From assembly GCA_051251645.1 (NCBI GenBank), contig JBPOEY010000002.1, forward strand, positions 372,001-436,000: a stretch of 64,000 bases of DNA, given 5' to 3'. Below the pieces are notes generated by a model, which saw only the letters and a list, made by a program, of their open reading frames with translations, did not search any database and was not told the DNA's origin. Shown piece by piece: positions 53,751 to 63,739 of this stretch. Both the position numbers and the translations under genes were made by a program. This stretch comes from Litorimonas sp051251645. GTDB taxonomy: Bacteria > Pseudomonadota > Alphaproteobacteria > Caulobacterales > Maricaulaceae. The first letter of the stretch is position 1; each line of letters opens with the position of its first letter.

Positions 53751-56672
53751 TTATTCATCCGCTGGCAAAATCCGAATATCCAAAGCGCGGTCCGGATCAA
53801 AAACAGTCTCGGCAAGACCCCGAACATCCGCAACCCGCATATTTTCAAAGTCGTCCATACGGCTCCGGTGGGCCGCGAGCCCACGCGCTTCACTTTGAGC
53901 GTCGTCCAGCACATTCGCCCAATAGTCATTGGTTTTTTCGCCACTTTCTAGCCGCTCAATGATTGGCTTAAGGGCGCGGTTGAATTCGTCTTCGCTAATA
54001 TTTCCGGAAGCTAGGTCCGCTGCAATAGCGCGGACTTTGTCGGACATATCATCAACATCTTCCGGTTTGAGCGTCAACACTGCCAGCATATAGCCGAAAC
54101 CATCAAAGATTGTGCTGGCGTGACTCGCGGCACCTGGTGAGTAGGTCGTCGCTTCGCCTTCGCGAATATCCTTCACCAAACGGTTACGAAGCACGCCCCG
54201 CAGCACGGATAATTGACGCGCATAAATCGGATCCATACCGTCATCGGCGGGCCAATAGAGGCGCAACTGTGCTTGGTTGTCATCCCCTTTATGTCGGAAC
54301 ACGGTCGGCCCCTCACTCGGCTCCCCAAAGCTGACTTGGCGCATCGCTGCGACTGACGGATTATCGTCCGCGCCAGCAACCTGTCTACTTGGCAACGCCC
54401 CAAGCGTTCGCGCGACAGCCCCAATTACGTCATCTGGATCAACATCTCCGACGACAGTGACCTCAATAGCACCTTGTTCAAACTGAGGACGAAGCCACGC
54501 TTTGACCTCATTGAGTTCTGGCGAATAAAATTGATCTTCGTTTTCAAATCCGAAGCGCTCGTCACCACCATAGATCCGACGCTGCACATGTTTGGCAAAG
54601 ACGCCGTTGATCGTCGTATCATGGCGCGGATACCATTCTTTCATCTTGTCGATATGGTTCACGCGCGACCGTTCTCGGAAGGCTTGCGCACTCAGTTGAG
54701 CGGCGTAAATTTGGAACTGTAAGAGCATGTCATCCGGGACCGTCAACGTCGAGAAGACAAAGGCATCACCGCCCGCTTGCGCCGAAAACGAATTTGACGC
54801 GACGAGACGCCCTGCGAGCAGTCGTCGCAACTCGTTTGGTTCGTGGGCTTCAAGGCCACTTTCCGAGATCACAGACAGAGCCATACGACGCAGGCCTTCA
54901 TTGCGCTCGGGCGTGGACAACATCCCATCGCCAAACGCTACTTTGATCAAAACGCGGTCATCTTGGAAATCCGTCTGTTTAACGGTCAGGCGGACATTGT
55001 TTTCAAACTCAATCAAGCGAGCTTCGACATCCTCAGCAGCACTGTCCGAGACGATCGTCCCCGGCGCTCCAAAATACTCATAAGCAAATGGTTTATCCGC
55101 AACCACTTCAGGCGCGGAGACAGGTTGCGCGCGACTGTCTGAGAGCGCCGCTTGGATTTGGGTTTCAATGTCATCAGGCGCGTCCGAAGTTTGCATAAGG
55201 ACAGACAGGTCATCCATATCGCCCCATTCGTGACGCAACTGCGTGTTTACAGCTTCGAGGGTCAAGGTGTCACGCATCGCCATGAAGCGAGTCAAATTTT
55301 GTGATGGATGAGTGAAAACCCGGTCCGTCTCAAATGTCGACATTAAGGACGCCGTCAAACCGCCGCGTCTCGCCGTTGTTGGGCGTGTGTCTGCCCCCTC
55401 TGCACTCGCTTCTATGGACGCTTCGAAACGGGCCATCTGCGTATCAAGCTCGGACTGGGTAAACCCATGCTCAAGCGCACGGCGCAATTCTGTCTCCAAA
55501 CCGCGAAGCGCACGCTCCCAATTCTCAGGCTGCGTATAAGCAAAAAAGGTCGATCCCTCGGTCAAATCGAACGTAGAATGGCTCCCCATACTCGCATTGA
55601 CAAAAGGCCGGTCGACTTGTTCTGCGAGCGCTTGCATCCGGTAGGACATTATCGCGAAGGCTAAGCGTCTGAGCGTTTCTTCGCGACGTCTCTCTGAGGT
55701 ATCTTCTCGGTCCACATAAGGGCGGATCGACATTAAACGAACTTGGGTCGGCAACCCTTCTTCTTCATAAACGACAACTTGCCCCGGCTCTGTTGTTGCT
55801 GGCGTTGGCTTCAGCGTTTCGCCAGGCTCGCCGGCCCCCATCCAGTCGCCAAACGTATCTTTGATACGCGCTTCGATAGCTTTTGGGTCCGCGTCGCCGA
55901 CAAATACGACGACTGTTTTCTCAGGATGGTAGTGAGCCTCATAATAAGCCCGAAAGTCATCGGACTGGATGGCGCGCAAGGTGTCTTCCGTGCCGATCGG
56001 AAGGCGCGACATAGCATCACTGCCGCGGCTGAGGAGTCCCATAGACGCCTCCCAAGCCCGATAGTTCGCTGAGTCTCGGGTTCTCTTTTCGGACAAAATA
56101 ATCCCGAGCTCGCGATCAATGGCATCCTCATCCAGCGTTAAGTTTTCCGCCGTTTCACGCATCAACATGAAGGCAGCATCTAGGACGTCAGATTCTGTGT
56201 TTGGTAAGTTGAGTTTGTAAACAGTCCGGTCAATCCCTGTCGTCGCATTCGTGTCCGCACCAAAACTGAGCCCGAGGCGTTCCAACATTTGTATCATTTC
56301 TCCTTCAGGAACATTCTCGGACCCGTTGAACGCCATATGCTCAAGATAATGCGCCAGCCCTGCCGTGCCGGGGAGTTCGTTAAACGAGCCTGTGTCAAAA
56401 CGAACCCGCAAAGCCGCCCGCCCGGGTGGGGTTTCATTATGAAGAATGGCGTAAACAACACCATTGTCCAACGTCCCGGTGAGAAGCGCTGGGTCGGGGG
56501 CCAGTGCAGGAAGGCCAACGACCATTGCTGGGTCCGCCAAGACAACGGCATCGACTTCCGTTGTGGCATCATCCGCCCTTCGGTCTGCGGGTGCGCAGGC
56601 CGTCAGTGTGACGGCGAGCGCAGCTGATACGAGCAGGCGCGAGTAAGAGGGAGGCAGGGACATAATCTTCAC
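53751..56672 (-). CDS. M16-family zinc protease lipoprotein
   Basis: 973 residues. A lipoprotein signal (LAVTLTACAPAD, Cys26) precedes a two-half pitrilysin-type protease. The inverted zinc motif H-x2-E-H is His108-Tyr-Leu-Glu111-His112 in LAHYLEHMAFNGS, and a later Glu in the helix near NLTLDEDAIDRELGIILSE (about 180-195) completes it. The C-terminal half keeps the fold but lacks its own H-x2-E-H, as normal. The protein is expected to sit in the periplasm on a membrane and degrade peptides. It is downstream of the FecR gene (60 bases), in the same direction as the receptor and sigma factor. Confidence 0.93.
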   Translation of the reverse strand: MKIMSLPPSYSRLLVSAALAVTLTACAPADRRADDATTEVDAVVLADPAMVVGLPALAPDPALLTGTLDNGVVYAILHNETPPGRAALRVRFDTGSFNELPGTAGLAHYLEHMAFNGSENVPEGEMIQMLERLGLSFGADTNATTGIDRTVYKLNLPNTESDVLDAAFMLMRETAENLTLDEDAIDRELGIILSEKRTRDSANYRAWEASMGLLSRGSDAMSRLPIGTEDTLRAIQSDDFRAYYEAHYHPEKTVVVFVGDADPKAIEARIKDTFGDWMGAGEPGETLKPTPATTEPGQVVVYEEEGLPTQVRLMSIRPYVDREDTSERRREETLRRLAFAIMSYRMQALAEQVDRPFVNASMGSHSTFDLTEGSTFFAYTQPENWERALRGLETELRRALEHGFTQSELDTQMARFEASIEASAEGADTRPTTARRGGLTASLMSTFETDRVFTHPSQNLTRFMAMRDTLTLEAVNTQLRHEWGDMDDLSVLMQTSDAPDDIETQIQAALSDSRAQPVSAPEVVADKPFAYEYFGAPGTIVSDSAAEDVEARLIEFENNVRLTVKQTDFQDDRVLIKVAFGDGMLSTPERNEGLRRMALSVISESGLEAHEPNELRRLLAGRLVASNSFSAQAGGDAFVFSTLTVPDDMLLQFQIYAAQLSAQAFRERSRVNHIDKMKEWYPRHDTTINGVFAKHVQRRIYGGDERFGFENEDQFYSPELNEVKAWLRPQFEQGAIEVTVVGDVDPDDVIGAVARTLGALPSRQVAGADDNPSVAAMRQVSFGEPSEGPTVFRHKGDDNQAQLRLYWPADDGMDPIYARQLSVLRGVLRNRLVKDIREGEATTYSPGAASHASTIFDGFGYMLAVLTLKPEDVDDMSDKVRAIAADLASGNISEDEFNRALKPIIERLESGEKTNDYWANVLDDAQSEARGLAAHRSRMDDFENMRVADVRGLAETVFDPDRALDIRILPADE

Positions 56673-56732
56673 CTTGAATTAGTCATTATCATCAGTTTTG
56701 TGATGGCCAGGCGGCATTCGCCTCCGACCGAG

Positions 56733-57812
56733 TTACCAGTCGATGAGAATCTGCGCGCTCTCAGGATCATTCGTCCAGTTCAAGCCGAAGTTCGCTTCCA
56801 ACGCTGCGGCAAGTGAGAGCGTTGATCCCAATTTAAAATTAGCGCTGGTTTCCAGCTCACCAATTGTGGGATCCATCAGCTTTATTGTTCGGGTCGTGTA
56901 GCGATTCATTTCCGCCACAATGTCGGATAATTTTGCATCGACGAAAATATGACGGCCCTGCCGCCAGCTTAGATCCGATTCGATGACATTGGCGGGAACC
57001 GTGGACATCGCACCATCGGCGGACACGAAACGCTCGCCCGGCTTTAACTCGACACTAGCTACGGGTTTCACGGCAGTCACCACGTCTGTCAGGGCAATCT
57101 CTTCAACGCGGACCTTGCCCTCTAAGAGCGTGACTTGCGTTGACGCACTATCCATACGGACTTCGAATAAAGTTCCCAACGCCGTGACTCGGCGATCGCC
57201 CGCGAAAACAACAAACGGACGGGACTCATCATGCGCGACGTCGAACATGGCCTGTCCGCGCAGTAAATAGATTGACCGCTGATTATCCGACAGCTCGACA
57301 CGGATTTCGCTGTCCGTGTTCACTTCGAGGGTCGATCCATCAGCGAGCTGACGGGTCAATTGCTCTCCGATATTTGTCGTGAGCAATACCGTGTTCAGAC
57401 CCTCATCCGCGGCGGCGCTATAGGTCGCTGAGTCAGATGTCGCCCCGAATGGAAACTGGCCCCATTGAGAAAAAGCGACCACCACGGTCGCCGCAATACC
57501 CATTGCAGCCACAGAGAGCCCACCGCGATGCCGAACCCAAAAAGGTTTGGGCAGACCCTGTCCAAGCGCCTCACGCCGGATCGCCCGGATCATCGGATCA
57601 TCAGCAACAAGCTCGGCGCCGTCCACGACAGCGGCTAACTGATCAAACGCGTCCCGGTTCTCCTGATGATCGTCAAGCCAAAGGGCAAACGAGCGGCGCT
57701 GGGCAGGCGTGCACCGATCGCTGCCCAACATCGTCATCCAATAAGCGGCTTGATCATCAGCATTTTTGCGCGGATAATCCGGACGGTCGTCAAAAATATC
57801 GTTCACACTCAT
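56733..57812 (-). CDS. FecR-type anti-sigma/sigma regulator
   Basis: 359 residues: cytoplasmic N-terminal domain (DQAAYWMTMLGSDRCTPAQR and LWLDDHQENRDAFDQL, about 18-70), one transmembrane segment (SVAAMGIAATVVVAFSQW), then the FecR periplasmic domain. The latter shows LADGSTLEVNTDSEIRVEL, LLRGQAMFDVAHDESRPF and VTALGTLFEVR. The C-terminal DUF4974-like part is at residues 270-359. It transmits the signal from the TonB receptor to the ECF sigma factor. Its start overlaps the sigma gene by 4 bases. Confidence 0.93.
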   Translation of the reverse strand: MSVNDIFDDRPDYPRKNADDQAAYWMTMLGSDRCTPAQRRSFALWLDDHQENRDAFDQLAAVVDGAELVADDPMIRAIRREALGQGLPKPFWVRHRGGLSVAAMGIAATVVVAFSQWGQFPFGATSDSATYSAAADEGLNTVLLTTNIGEQLTRQLADGSTLEVNTDSEIRVELSDNQRSIYLLRGQAMFDVAHDESRPFVVFAGDRRVTALGTLFEVRMDSASTQVTLLEGKVRVEEIALTDVVTAVKPVASVELKPGERFVSADGAMSTVPANVIESDLSWRQGRHIFVDAKLSDIVAEMNRYTTRTIKLMDPTIGELETSANFKLGSTLSLAAALEANFGLNWTNDPESAQILIDW

Positions 57813-58393
57813 GACTTTTTCCTGACATCTTTTAGCTTACCTAAAGCTGTCATCATATATTTTTCAACTGAACTGCGAGAGAGGCCCATTAGTTCTGCAA
57901 TTTCTGGATAGGTCAAACCTTCAAAACGATGCATTACAAACACGCGTCGCGGCTTATCGGGTAACGCCAAAATAGCCTCCCGGATCCGCGCCAGTTCCTG
58001 ATGAGCGACCAACTGCCTGTGGGCCGAGGGCTGATCGCTCACCAGGTCCGAACTGTCGACGACCACATGGGCGTCGGCGGCTCGGGTTCTACGGCGACGC
58101 GCACGGTCACGAAGGAGGTTTGAGGCCACAGAAAACACATACCCTTGTGGATTCGCGAGCGATCCGACGCCGCCTTTGCCAACAATTCGCGTCATGGTTT
58201 CCTGCGTGTAGTCCTGTGCATCTGCCTCACTGAGGCCCTGACGCCGGAAGTAACGCTCCAACGGCTTTCGAAAATTAGCATCCAAAGCCCCCATGCCATT
58301 ATCCGGCAGCGGACCGACGGGCGGCAAGGGCGACCCGCCGATCTTGCTATCAAGACGCGGAACGTCGGGCGGAGAATGTGGATCCTTTGGCAT
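57809..58393 (-). CDS. ECF sigma factor, FecI-like
   Basis: 194 residues. Region 2 lies at about 40-110 (YFRRQGLSEADAQDYTQETM and GYVFSVASNLLRDRARRR), region 4 at 130-185 (ILALPDKPRRVFVMHRFEGL and YPEIAELMGLSRSSVEKYMM). This is the FecI-type pattern. The 30-residue Pro-rich N-terminal stretch is extra. It is partnered by the FecR gene and preceded by the TonB receptor gene, 17 bases upstream. It likely activates the same group in response to the receptor's ligand. Confidence 0.93.
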   Translation of the reverse strand: MPKDPHSPPDVPRLDSKIGGSPLPPVGPLPDNGMGALDANFRKPLERYFRRQGLSEADAQDYTQETMTRIVGKGGVGSLANPQGYVFSVASNLLRDRARRRRTRAADAHVVVDSSDLVSDQPSAHRQLVAHQELARIREAILALPDKPRRVFVMHRFEGLTYPEIAELMGLSRSSVEKYMMTALGKLKDVRKKS

Positions 58394-58410
58394 TGTTCAA
58401 TAGACCCTTG

Positions 58411-61400
58411 CTAGAAGGTCATCCGCGCACCAACCGTGATACGACGACCACCATTGAACTGGAGGCTCTCTGGAAAGAAGAAGTCGGCACTTCCGTCAAC
58501 GAACCGGGATGATATCGCGGAACGAATGTCCGCATCCGTAGAGCTCTTTAGCAAATCATCCCCTTCGACATAGAAGATCATACGCGGGCGATTACCCTTC
58601 GCATCAATCTGGTAGGACAGACGCGCGTCCAGCGTATCGAAAGAGGGGGTGATTCCATTGATGTTGAATTCATTGAAATCAACAGCGGATGCGGACTGAT
58701 AAGTATAGATCACGCTACCAGAAAAACGACCATCTTCGTAACGGAGCGAGGCATTGCCCGCCCATTCAGACTGACCCGCAAGGGGGGCTGGAATTTCAAG
58801 TGTGATAGCGTCACCCGCATCGTTTCGAGCCGACTCAACCTCGGTAAACTTACTTTTCGTGTAAGTCACATTGCCAAGAACACTAATGTTCTCAACCCAG
58901 CTTGGTACACCATCGCCTAAGAAATCAATTTGTCGAATAAGTTCAGCCTCGACACCGTAAATTTCTCCACCCTCACCATTTCTCGGACGCGCGAGAAAAT
59001 ATTCTGTCGTGTCCGGGAAATCCAATAATGCGGGATCAACTTGCGCCAGCGGCGCGAGGAGATCAAGCACACGCTCCCTGAGGCTCACGTCGGTCGGCTC
59101 AATCGGCTGATCGAATTGTGTGAAGTTATTATCAAGGTCTTTGTAGAAGACTCCCAATCGAATAAGGCCCGGATTGTCCTTAAAGTAATAGGACACATCA
59201 AGATCGAAATTGTCTGTCACCGTTGGGTCAAGATCCGGATTAGGCTCTGTTACCCGAACCAGCTCACGACCCGTGCGTAAATCCAAGAAAATGCTAGTTG
59301 GTCGCGCCAAGAGCGAAATTGTTGGATGAACGGTTGACCGGAAATAGGCGCCTCGCACAACAACCTCCTCATTAGGACGGTAGTTTGCAATGACACTCGG
59401 TGTTAGCGTTTCTTGAACTGTCTCCGTATCAAGGAAATCAATAAGCCCAACTCCGGAAAAGACATCCCGTGAGATAAAGCTGACGCCCGTTCCAGGCCTG
59501 ATAACGGACGGAGCCGAGATAATGCGACTGGATCGCTCTTCTCTCTGGTAGCGAACCCCGCCGATGACTTCGAGCTTGTTAACGTCGAGCTTACCTTCAA
59601 CATAACCTGCAATGATTTCTTCTCCAATCCGAGCGGGTGTCGTTGCAGCCGTACTGTCTTGAGCCGTTTGCCCTCTGCGGTCGTTCAAGCGGAAACGCGC
59701 TTCATTTTCTGGGGTGTTGGGATCATCTTCGACAAACCCAAAGAGTTGTTCAATGATAGGCCGCCCTGACCCCCCGACGAGACTTGGGACAGAACGGTTA
59801 TCCAGCCCAATATTTGACAGGCTGGCGAGCGTGAACGCCGAAGGATCAAGGTCCGAAAGAAACGTTTCCCGGCCAGAAATTCGGATAAAGCTGAACGAGT
59901 TATTGAGGTTGGTGGTTGATAATATATCATCTGAGTTTTGGCGCGTACGATCTTCATATTTTCCGCCGACCTCAATATAATCCAAGACATTACTGTTGAA
60001 ATAACGACGCACATCCATTTCCAAGACGAAATTTTCCGTCTTATCAACTGCATCAGCCTGAGTGGCCGTGAGGACGTGATAAGATAACGGATCATCAGCA
60101 TAAGCCTGACCGGCGGGCGTCAGCGACAGTGTCGGAATTCCATTTCCTGCAAAATCCAGAACGCTATTAACAACACGATCCACAGACAATGAGTCAGGAT
60201 TGATAACAAGTCTGCTTGGGTCGATGATATTCACTAAATCACCGTCCGGGAACGTTGAGAAAGTAATTGCAGACCGTTCACGTTCAAGTTCGGTTTCTGA
60301 AAATCCGACCTTATAGTCGAACTCCCAATTATCGATGTCGGTTTCACCGCGGAAACTGATTGAGCGCGTCGTCAGATTTTCAACATTATCATCAAGACCA
60401 AGAGTCGGCTGGAAAGCCGCCAAATATCGACGGCGGCGAACTTCGCCGCCCAATTCTGGAATGGGAGCGTTTGTAAAACGCCGCGAAAATGACTGCGTCG
60501 AACGGGTCTGCGACGTCACAACGTCACTTTTAATTTGCTGCAAGTCGAGTCGCAGACGTGTGTGATCGGACCAATCATAGGCCGCATTAATTGAAGCAGT
60601 TAAGTTTTCACTCTCGCGCGCCCGAGTAAAGTAATTTGCCCCGTAATAAAGCGGCGTACTGAATTCCGGATCGAATGGAAAATCAAAGCTCTCTGGCGTG
60701 CGGAAAAGTGACGTGGCGCCTGCAGGCAGAACTGCGTCAAAATCTTGAAGGATGTTTGCATTGAAGTTGTTGCGGCTGGAGTCGCGATATTGAACGGTCG
60801 CTGACACCCCAAAATCGTCACTGAGCTGATAGGCTCCTGTGGCAGAGAGTTCTATCTCGTCACCAAACCCGCTCGCCAGAGGGCTCTGCCATTCCGCACC
60901 GAGATTGAGGTATTTTTCTCCGTAATCAAGCCCGGATCGTGTCTCGATTTCAACCAATCCGCCTGACCCCGATGATTCCATACTCGGCAGAAGCGATTTT
61001 TGGATCGTAACCTGTTTAATATTGTCGGTTAAGAAACCTGATAAATCAATACCGCGGTCAATCCCCGTTCCCTGCAGGTCGATGCCGTTGAGTTGAATAT
61101 TAATCGCTTGGTCATTGAACCCGCGCACGGAAATCCGGTCACCTTCGCCCGTTTCATTGTTACGCGAAAACGTAACTCCAGAGACGCGACGGAGTGCTTC
61201 TGCAATGTTTTCAGCGGGGAAATCACCCATGAGATCGGAGGACACGACGGTGGAATTATTCGTCGCCGCCCGCTGCTGGTTCAACGCCTGCTGCAAGGCT
61301 GACCGATTGGCGTAAACGACAATTTGATCATCGACGCGGTTACTCAGGGAAAAATTTGCCTCAATGTCTTCCCCCGGAGCCAAAGTAACGCGCTGGCTCT

Positions 61401-62103
61401 TAAAATTGGCACCGATATAGTTGACCGATAAGGAATAACTCCCGGCAGGTGCCGCAGAAATACGGTAGAAGCCGCGCGTATCCGTTGATGATGTCCGACC
61501 CGTGCCCTCAATGAGCACAATTGCGCCCGCCAGCGGTTGACCCGAGAAAGCATCCAGCACTTGACCGGTAATGACCCCTGTCGGAGCGTCCAGATCAAAG
61601 ACCGGTTCCAACTCCGACTCCGCCGTCGCCATCGCCATCGGCTGCGCTTGGGCCTCCCGCGTATCGGAAATAGACGGATCAATCGCCCGCTTAATCTCAG
61701 GCGCTGTGCGGATTGCTTCGTCCACGCGATCCCGAACCGTGGGCAGCTTGGGTTCTTCGAGTAGAGCGACAATAAAAACGCCCGGACGTGGCTCTTCGTA
61801 CCGGAGGCCTGTATCCTCAAGAAGCTTATCGAGATCATTGCCTGCATCACCCGAATAGGCGATTTGTTCTACAATCCGTGTCTCACCAACTTCCGCGGAG
61901 AAAAGCACTTCAACATTGGCCTCACTAGCAAAGCGGTTTAACGCGTCTGACAGCTTCATCTCGGCGGCTTGCGCCATCGCCGGCACGGCTAAGAGTCCAA
62001 CGATCGCCGTCCCCAGCATGAGTTTTCGAGCGTTCGCAGTCTTTCTGCCTTCAACGGTGGGCTGGCTGCAGCCAGTCAAGATCGCCGTGGTTGTGTGGTC
62101 CAT
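58411..62103 (-). CDS. TonB-dependent receptor with STN and carboxypeptidase-regulatory domains
   Basis: 1230 residues from the ATG at 62103, with AGGGAAG upstream; a TTG 12 codons earlier is possible. A signal peptide (MLGTAIVGLLAVPAMAQA, in residues 29-46) is followed by an STN domain (KLSDALNRFASEANVEVLFS) and a CarboxypepD-reg beta domain (ITGQVLDAFSGQPLAGAIV). Next come a plug (FPAENIAEALRRVSGVTFSR, SVRGFNDQAINIQLNG) and a barrel ending RRITVGARMTF. The size and domain set fit the large receptors of Caulobacterales and Sphingomonadales that import polymers or peptides. The STN domain suggests signalling to the FecR/sigma genes just downstream. Confidence 0.93.
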   Translation of the reverse strand: MDHTTTAILTGCSQPTVEGRKTANARKLMLGTAIVGLLAVPAMAQAAEMKLSDALNRFASEANVEVLFSAEVGETRIVEQIAYSGDAGNDLDKLLEDTGLRYEEPRPGVFIVALLEEPKLPTVRDRVDEAIRTAPEIKRAIDPSISDTREAQAQPMAMATAESELEPVFDLDAPTGVITGQVLDAFSGQPLAGAIVLIEGTGRTSSTDTRGFYRISAAPAGSYSLSVNYIGANFKSQRVTLAPGEDIEANFSLSNRVDDQIVVYANRSALQQALNQQRAATNNSTVVSSDLMGDFPAENIAEALRRVSGVTFSRNNETGEGDRISVRGFNDQAINIQLNGIDLQGTGIDRGIDLSGFLTDNIKQVTIQKSLLPSMESSGSGGLVEIETRSGLDYGEKYLNLGAEWQSPLASGFGDEIELSATGAYQLSDDFGVSATVQYRDSSRNNFNANILQDFDAVLPAGATSLFRTPESFDFPFDPEFSTPLYYGANYFTRARESENLTASINAAYDWSDHTRLRLDLQQIKSDVVTSQTRSTQSFSRRFTNAPIPELGGEVRRRRYLAAFQPTLGLDDNVENLTTRSISFRGETDIDNWEFDYKVGFSETELERERSAITFSTFPDGDLVNIIDPSRLVINPDSLSVDRVVNSVLDFAGNGIPTLSLTPAGQAYADDPLSYHVLTATQADAVDKTENFVLEMDVRRYFNSNVLDYIEVGGKYEDRTRQNSDDILSTTNLNNSFSFIRISGRETFLSDLDPSAFTLASLSNIGLDNRSVPSLVGGSGRPIIEQLFGFVEDDPNTPENEARFRLNDRRGQTAQDSTAATTPARIGEEIIAGYVEGKLDVNKLEVIGGVRYQREERSSRIISAPSVIRPGTGVSFISRDVFSGVGLIDFLDTETVQETLTPSVIANYRPNEEVVVRGAYFRSTVHPTISLLARPTSIFLDLRTGRELVRVTEPNPDLDPTVTDNFDLDVSYYFKDNPGLIRLGVFYKDLDNNFTQFDQPIEPTDVSLRERVLDLLAPLAQVDPALLDFPDTTEYFLARPRNGEGGEIYGVEAELIRQIDFLGDGVPSWVENISVLGNVTYTKSKFTEVESARNDAGDAITLEIPAPLAGQSEWAGNASLRYEDGRFSGSVIYTYQSASAVDFNEFNINGITPSFDTLDARLSYQIDAKGNRPRMIFYVEGDDLLKSSTDADIRSAISSRFVDGSADFFFPESLQFNGGRRITVGARMTF

Positions 62104-62308
62104 AGTCTGAGCTTCCCTAGTTCTCTCTACCCCATTCAACGCAACCCACCCCCATCACCTCAATAAATAAGCTGAAAAACCTTCCTTCCCCAGCCGTCAC
62201 GCCGTTTTGAACCCCAAAACAGAACATATAAGCACCGCGAGCGCCGATAGTGAGCCGTTCAGGAGATCGTCGCTTGAAATACTGTCTTATATATGCGTCA
62301 TACCTGTG

Positions 62309-63739
62309 ATGATAAAACCACAAGTCTTCTTTGACGAAATGCTGGGAACTGACGGGAACATCCGTCCCGCCTATAAAGATTATGACGCCGTCGTCGCGGG
62401 CGTCGACAAAGCCGAACTCCTCAAGAAATCGTCCGAAGCAGAGCGCTTTTTCCGACAAAAGGGAATTACGTTTAACGTCTACGGCGAGACTGACGCAGAT
62501 GAGCGTCTGATCCCGTTCGATATTGTGCCCCGGATCATCAGTGCGCGCGAATGGAAGAAAATCCAACGCGGAATTGAGCAACGCGTCAAAGCCCTGAATG
62601 CTTTTCTTCATGATATTTATCACCGCCGCGAAATCATCCGCGCGGGCCATGTGCCTGCCAGTCTGGTTGATCATAACGCCGCGTTCCTGCCGCAAATGAT
62701 CGGCATCGATCCGCCTGGCGGCATTTACACCCATATTGTCGGCACCGATCTGGTCCGCACCGGACCCGATGAGTTTTACGTGCTAGAGGATAATGCGCGC
62801 ACACCATCGGGCGTCTCCTACATGCTAGAAAATCGCGAGACGATGTTGCGGATGTTCCCGGAGCTGTTCTCCCGCGTCGGTGTCGAGAATGTCAGCGACT
62901 ATCCGATGATGCTGCGCCAATCGCTCGCGGCCTCTGCACCCCCGGCCTGCAGTGGGAAACCCACGATCGCGATTCTGACCCCCGGTGTGCATAATTCAGC
63001 CTATTACGAACATGCATTCTTGGCGGATCAAATGGGCGTGGAACTGGTTGAAGGCGGTGATCTTCGCATTGTGAATGGCCGCGTCGCCATGCGCACGACC
63101 TGCGGCTTTCAACCGATTGATGTGCTCTACCGCCGCGTCGATGACGACTATCTCGATCCCCTGACCTTTAATCCCAACTCAATGCTCGGTGTGCCGGGTA
63201 TTTTCGATATTTACCGCACCGGGGGTATCACCATCGCCAATGCGCCTGGAACCGGTATTGCAGATGACAAGGCGCTTTACTCTTACATGCCCGATATCAT
63301 TAAATTCTATACCGGCCAGGAACCGATTCTCAAAAATGTCCAAACGTGGCGCTGCGCAGATAGGGAGTCGCTCGCTTATGTGCTTGATAATCTGGCCGAA
63401 CTCGTCGTCAAAGAAGTTCACGGGTCGGGCGGTTACGGCATGCTTGTCGGCCCGGCTGCCAGCAAGGCCGAAATCGAGGCCTTCCGCGCGAAGCTGACCG
63501 CCAATCCCAGCAACTATATCGCCCAACCGACATTGGCCCTGTCAACAGTTCCGGTCTTGACCGAAGCTGGGCTCGCACCGCGCCACGTCGATCTCCGGCC
63601 CTTCGTGCTAGTGTCATCGAATTCAATTAGCGTCGTTCCCGGCGGGTTGACCCGCGTGGCCATGACCGAAGGCTCATTAGTGGTCAATTCAAGCCAAGGC
63701 GGCGGAACCAAAGATACATGGGTGTTGACCGATGAGTAG
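62309..63739 (+). CDS. Circularly permuted ATP-grasp protein
   Basis: 476 residues from the ATG at 62309; the frame extends upstream but without family-like sequence. Belongs to the DUF404/DUF407, circularly permuted ATP-grasp group: RPAYKDYDAVVAGVD, GKPTIAILTPGVHNSAYYEHAFLA (in parts), VELVEGGDLRIVNGRV, LYRRVDDDYLDPLTF, and VVKEVHGSGGYGML. Such proteins often pair with an alpha-E protein and sometimes transglutaminase-like and proteasome-type peptidase genes, in a peptide- or amide-making system of unknown product. It overlaps the alpha-E start by 8 bases. Confidence 0.9.
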   Translation: MIKPQVFFDEMLGTDGNIRPAYKDYDAVVAGVDKAELLKKSSEAERFFRQKGITFNVYGETDADERLIPFDIVPRIISAREWKKIQRGIEQRVKALNAFLHDIYHRREIIRAGHVPASLVDHNAAFLPQMIGIDPPGGIYTHIVGTDLVRTGPDEFYVLEDNARTPSGVSYMLENRETMLRMFPELFSRVGVENVSDYPMMLRQSLAASAPPACSGKPTIAILTPGVHNSAYYEHAFLADQMGVELVEGGDLRIVNGRVAMRTTCGFQPIDVLYRRVDDDYLDPLTFNPNSMLGVPGIFDIYRTGGITIANAPGTGIADDKALYSYMPDIIKFYTGQEPILKNVQTWRCADRESLAYVLDNLAELVVKEVHGSGGYGMLVGPAASKAEIEAFRAKLTANPSNYIAQPTLALSTVPVLTEAGLAPRHVDLRPFVLVSSNSISVVPGGLTRVAMTEGSLVVNSSQGGGTKDTWVLTDE

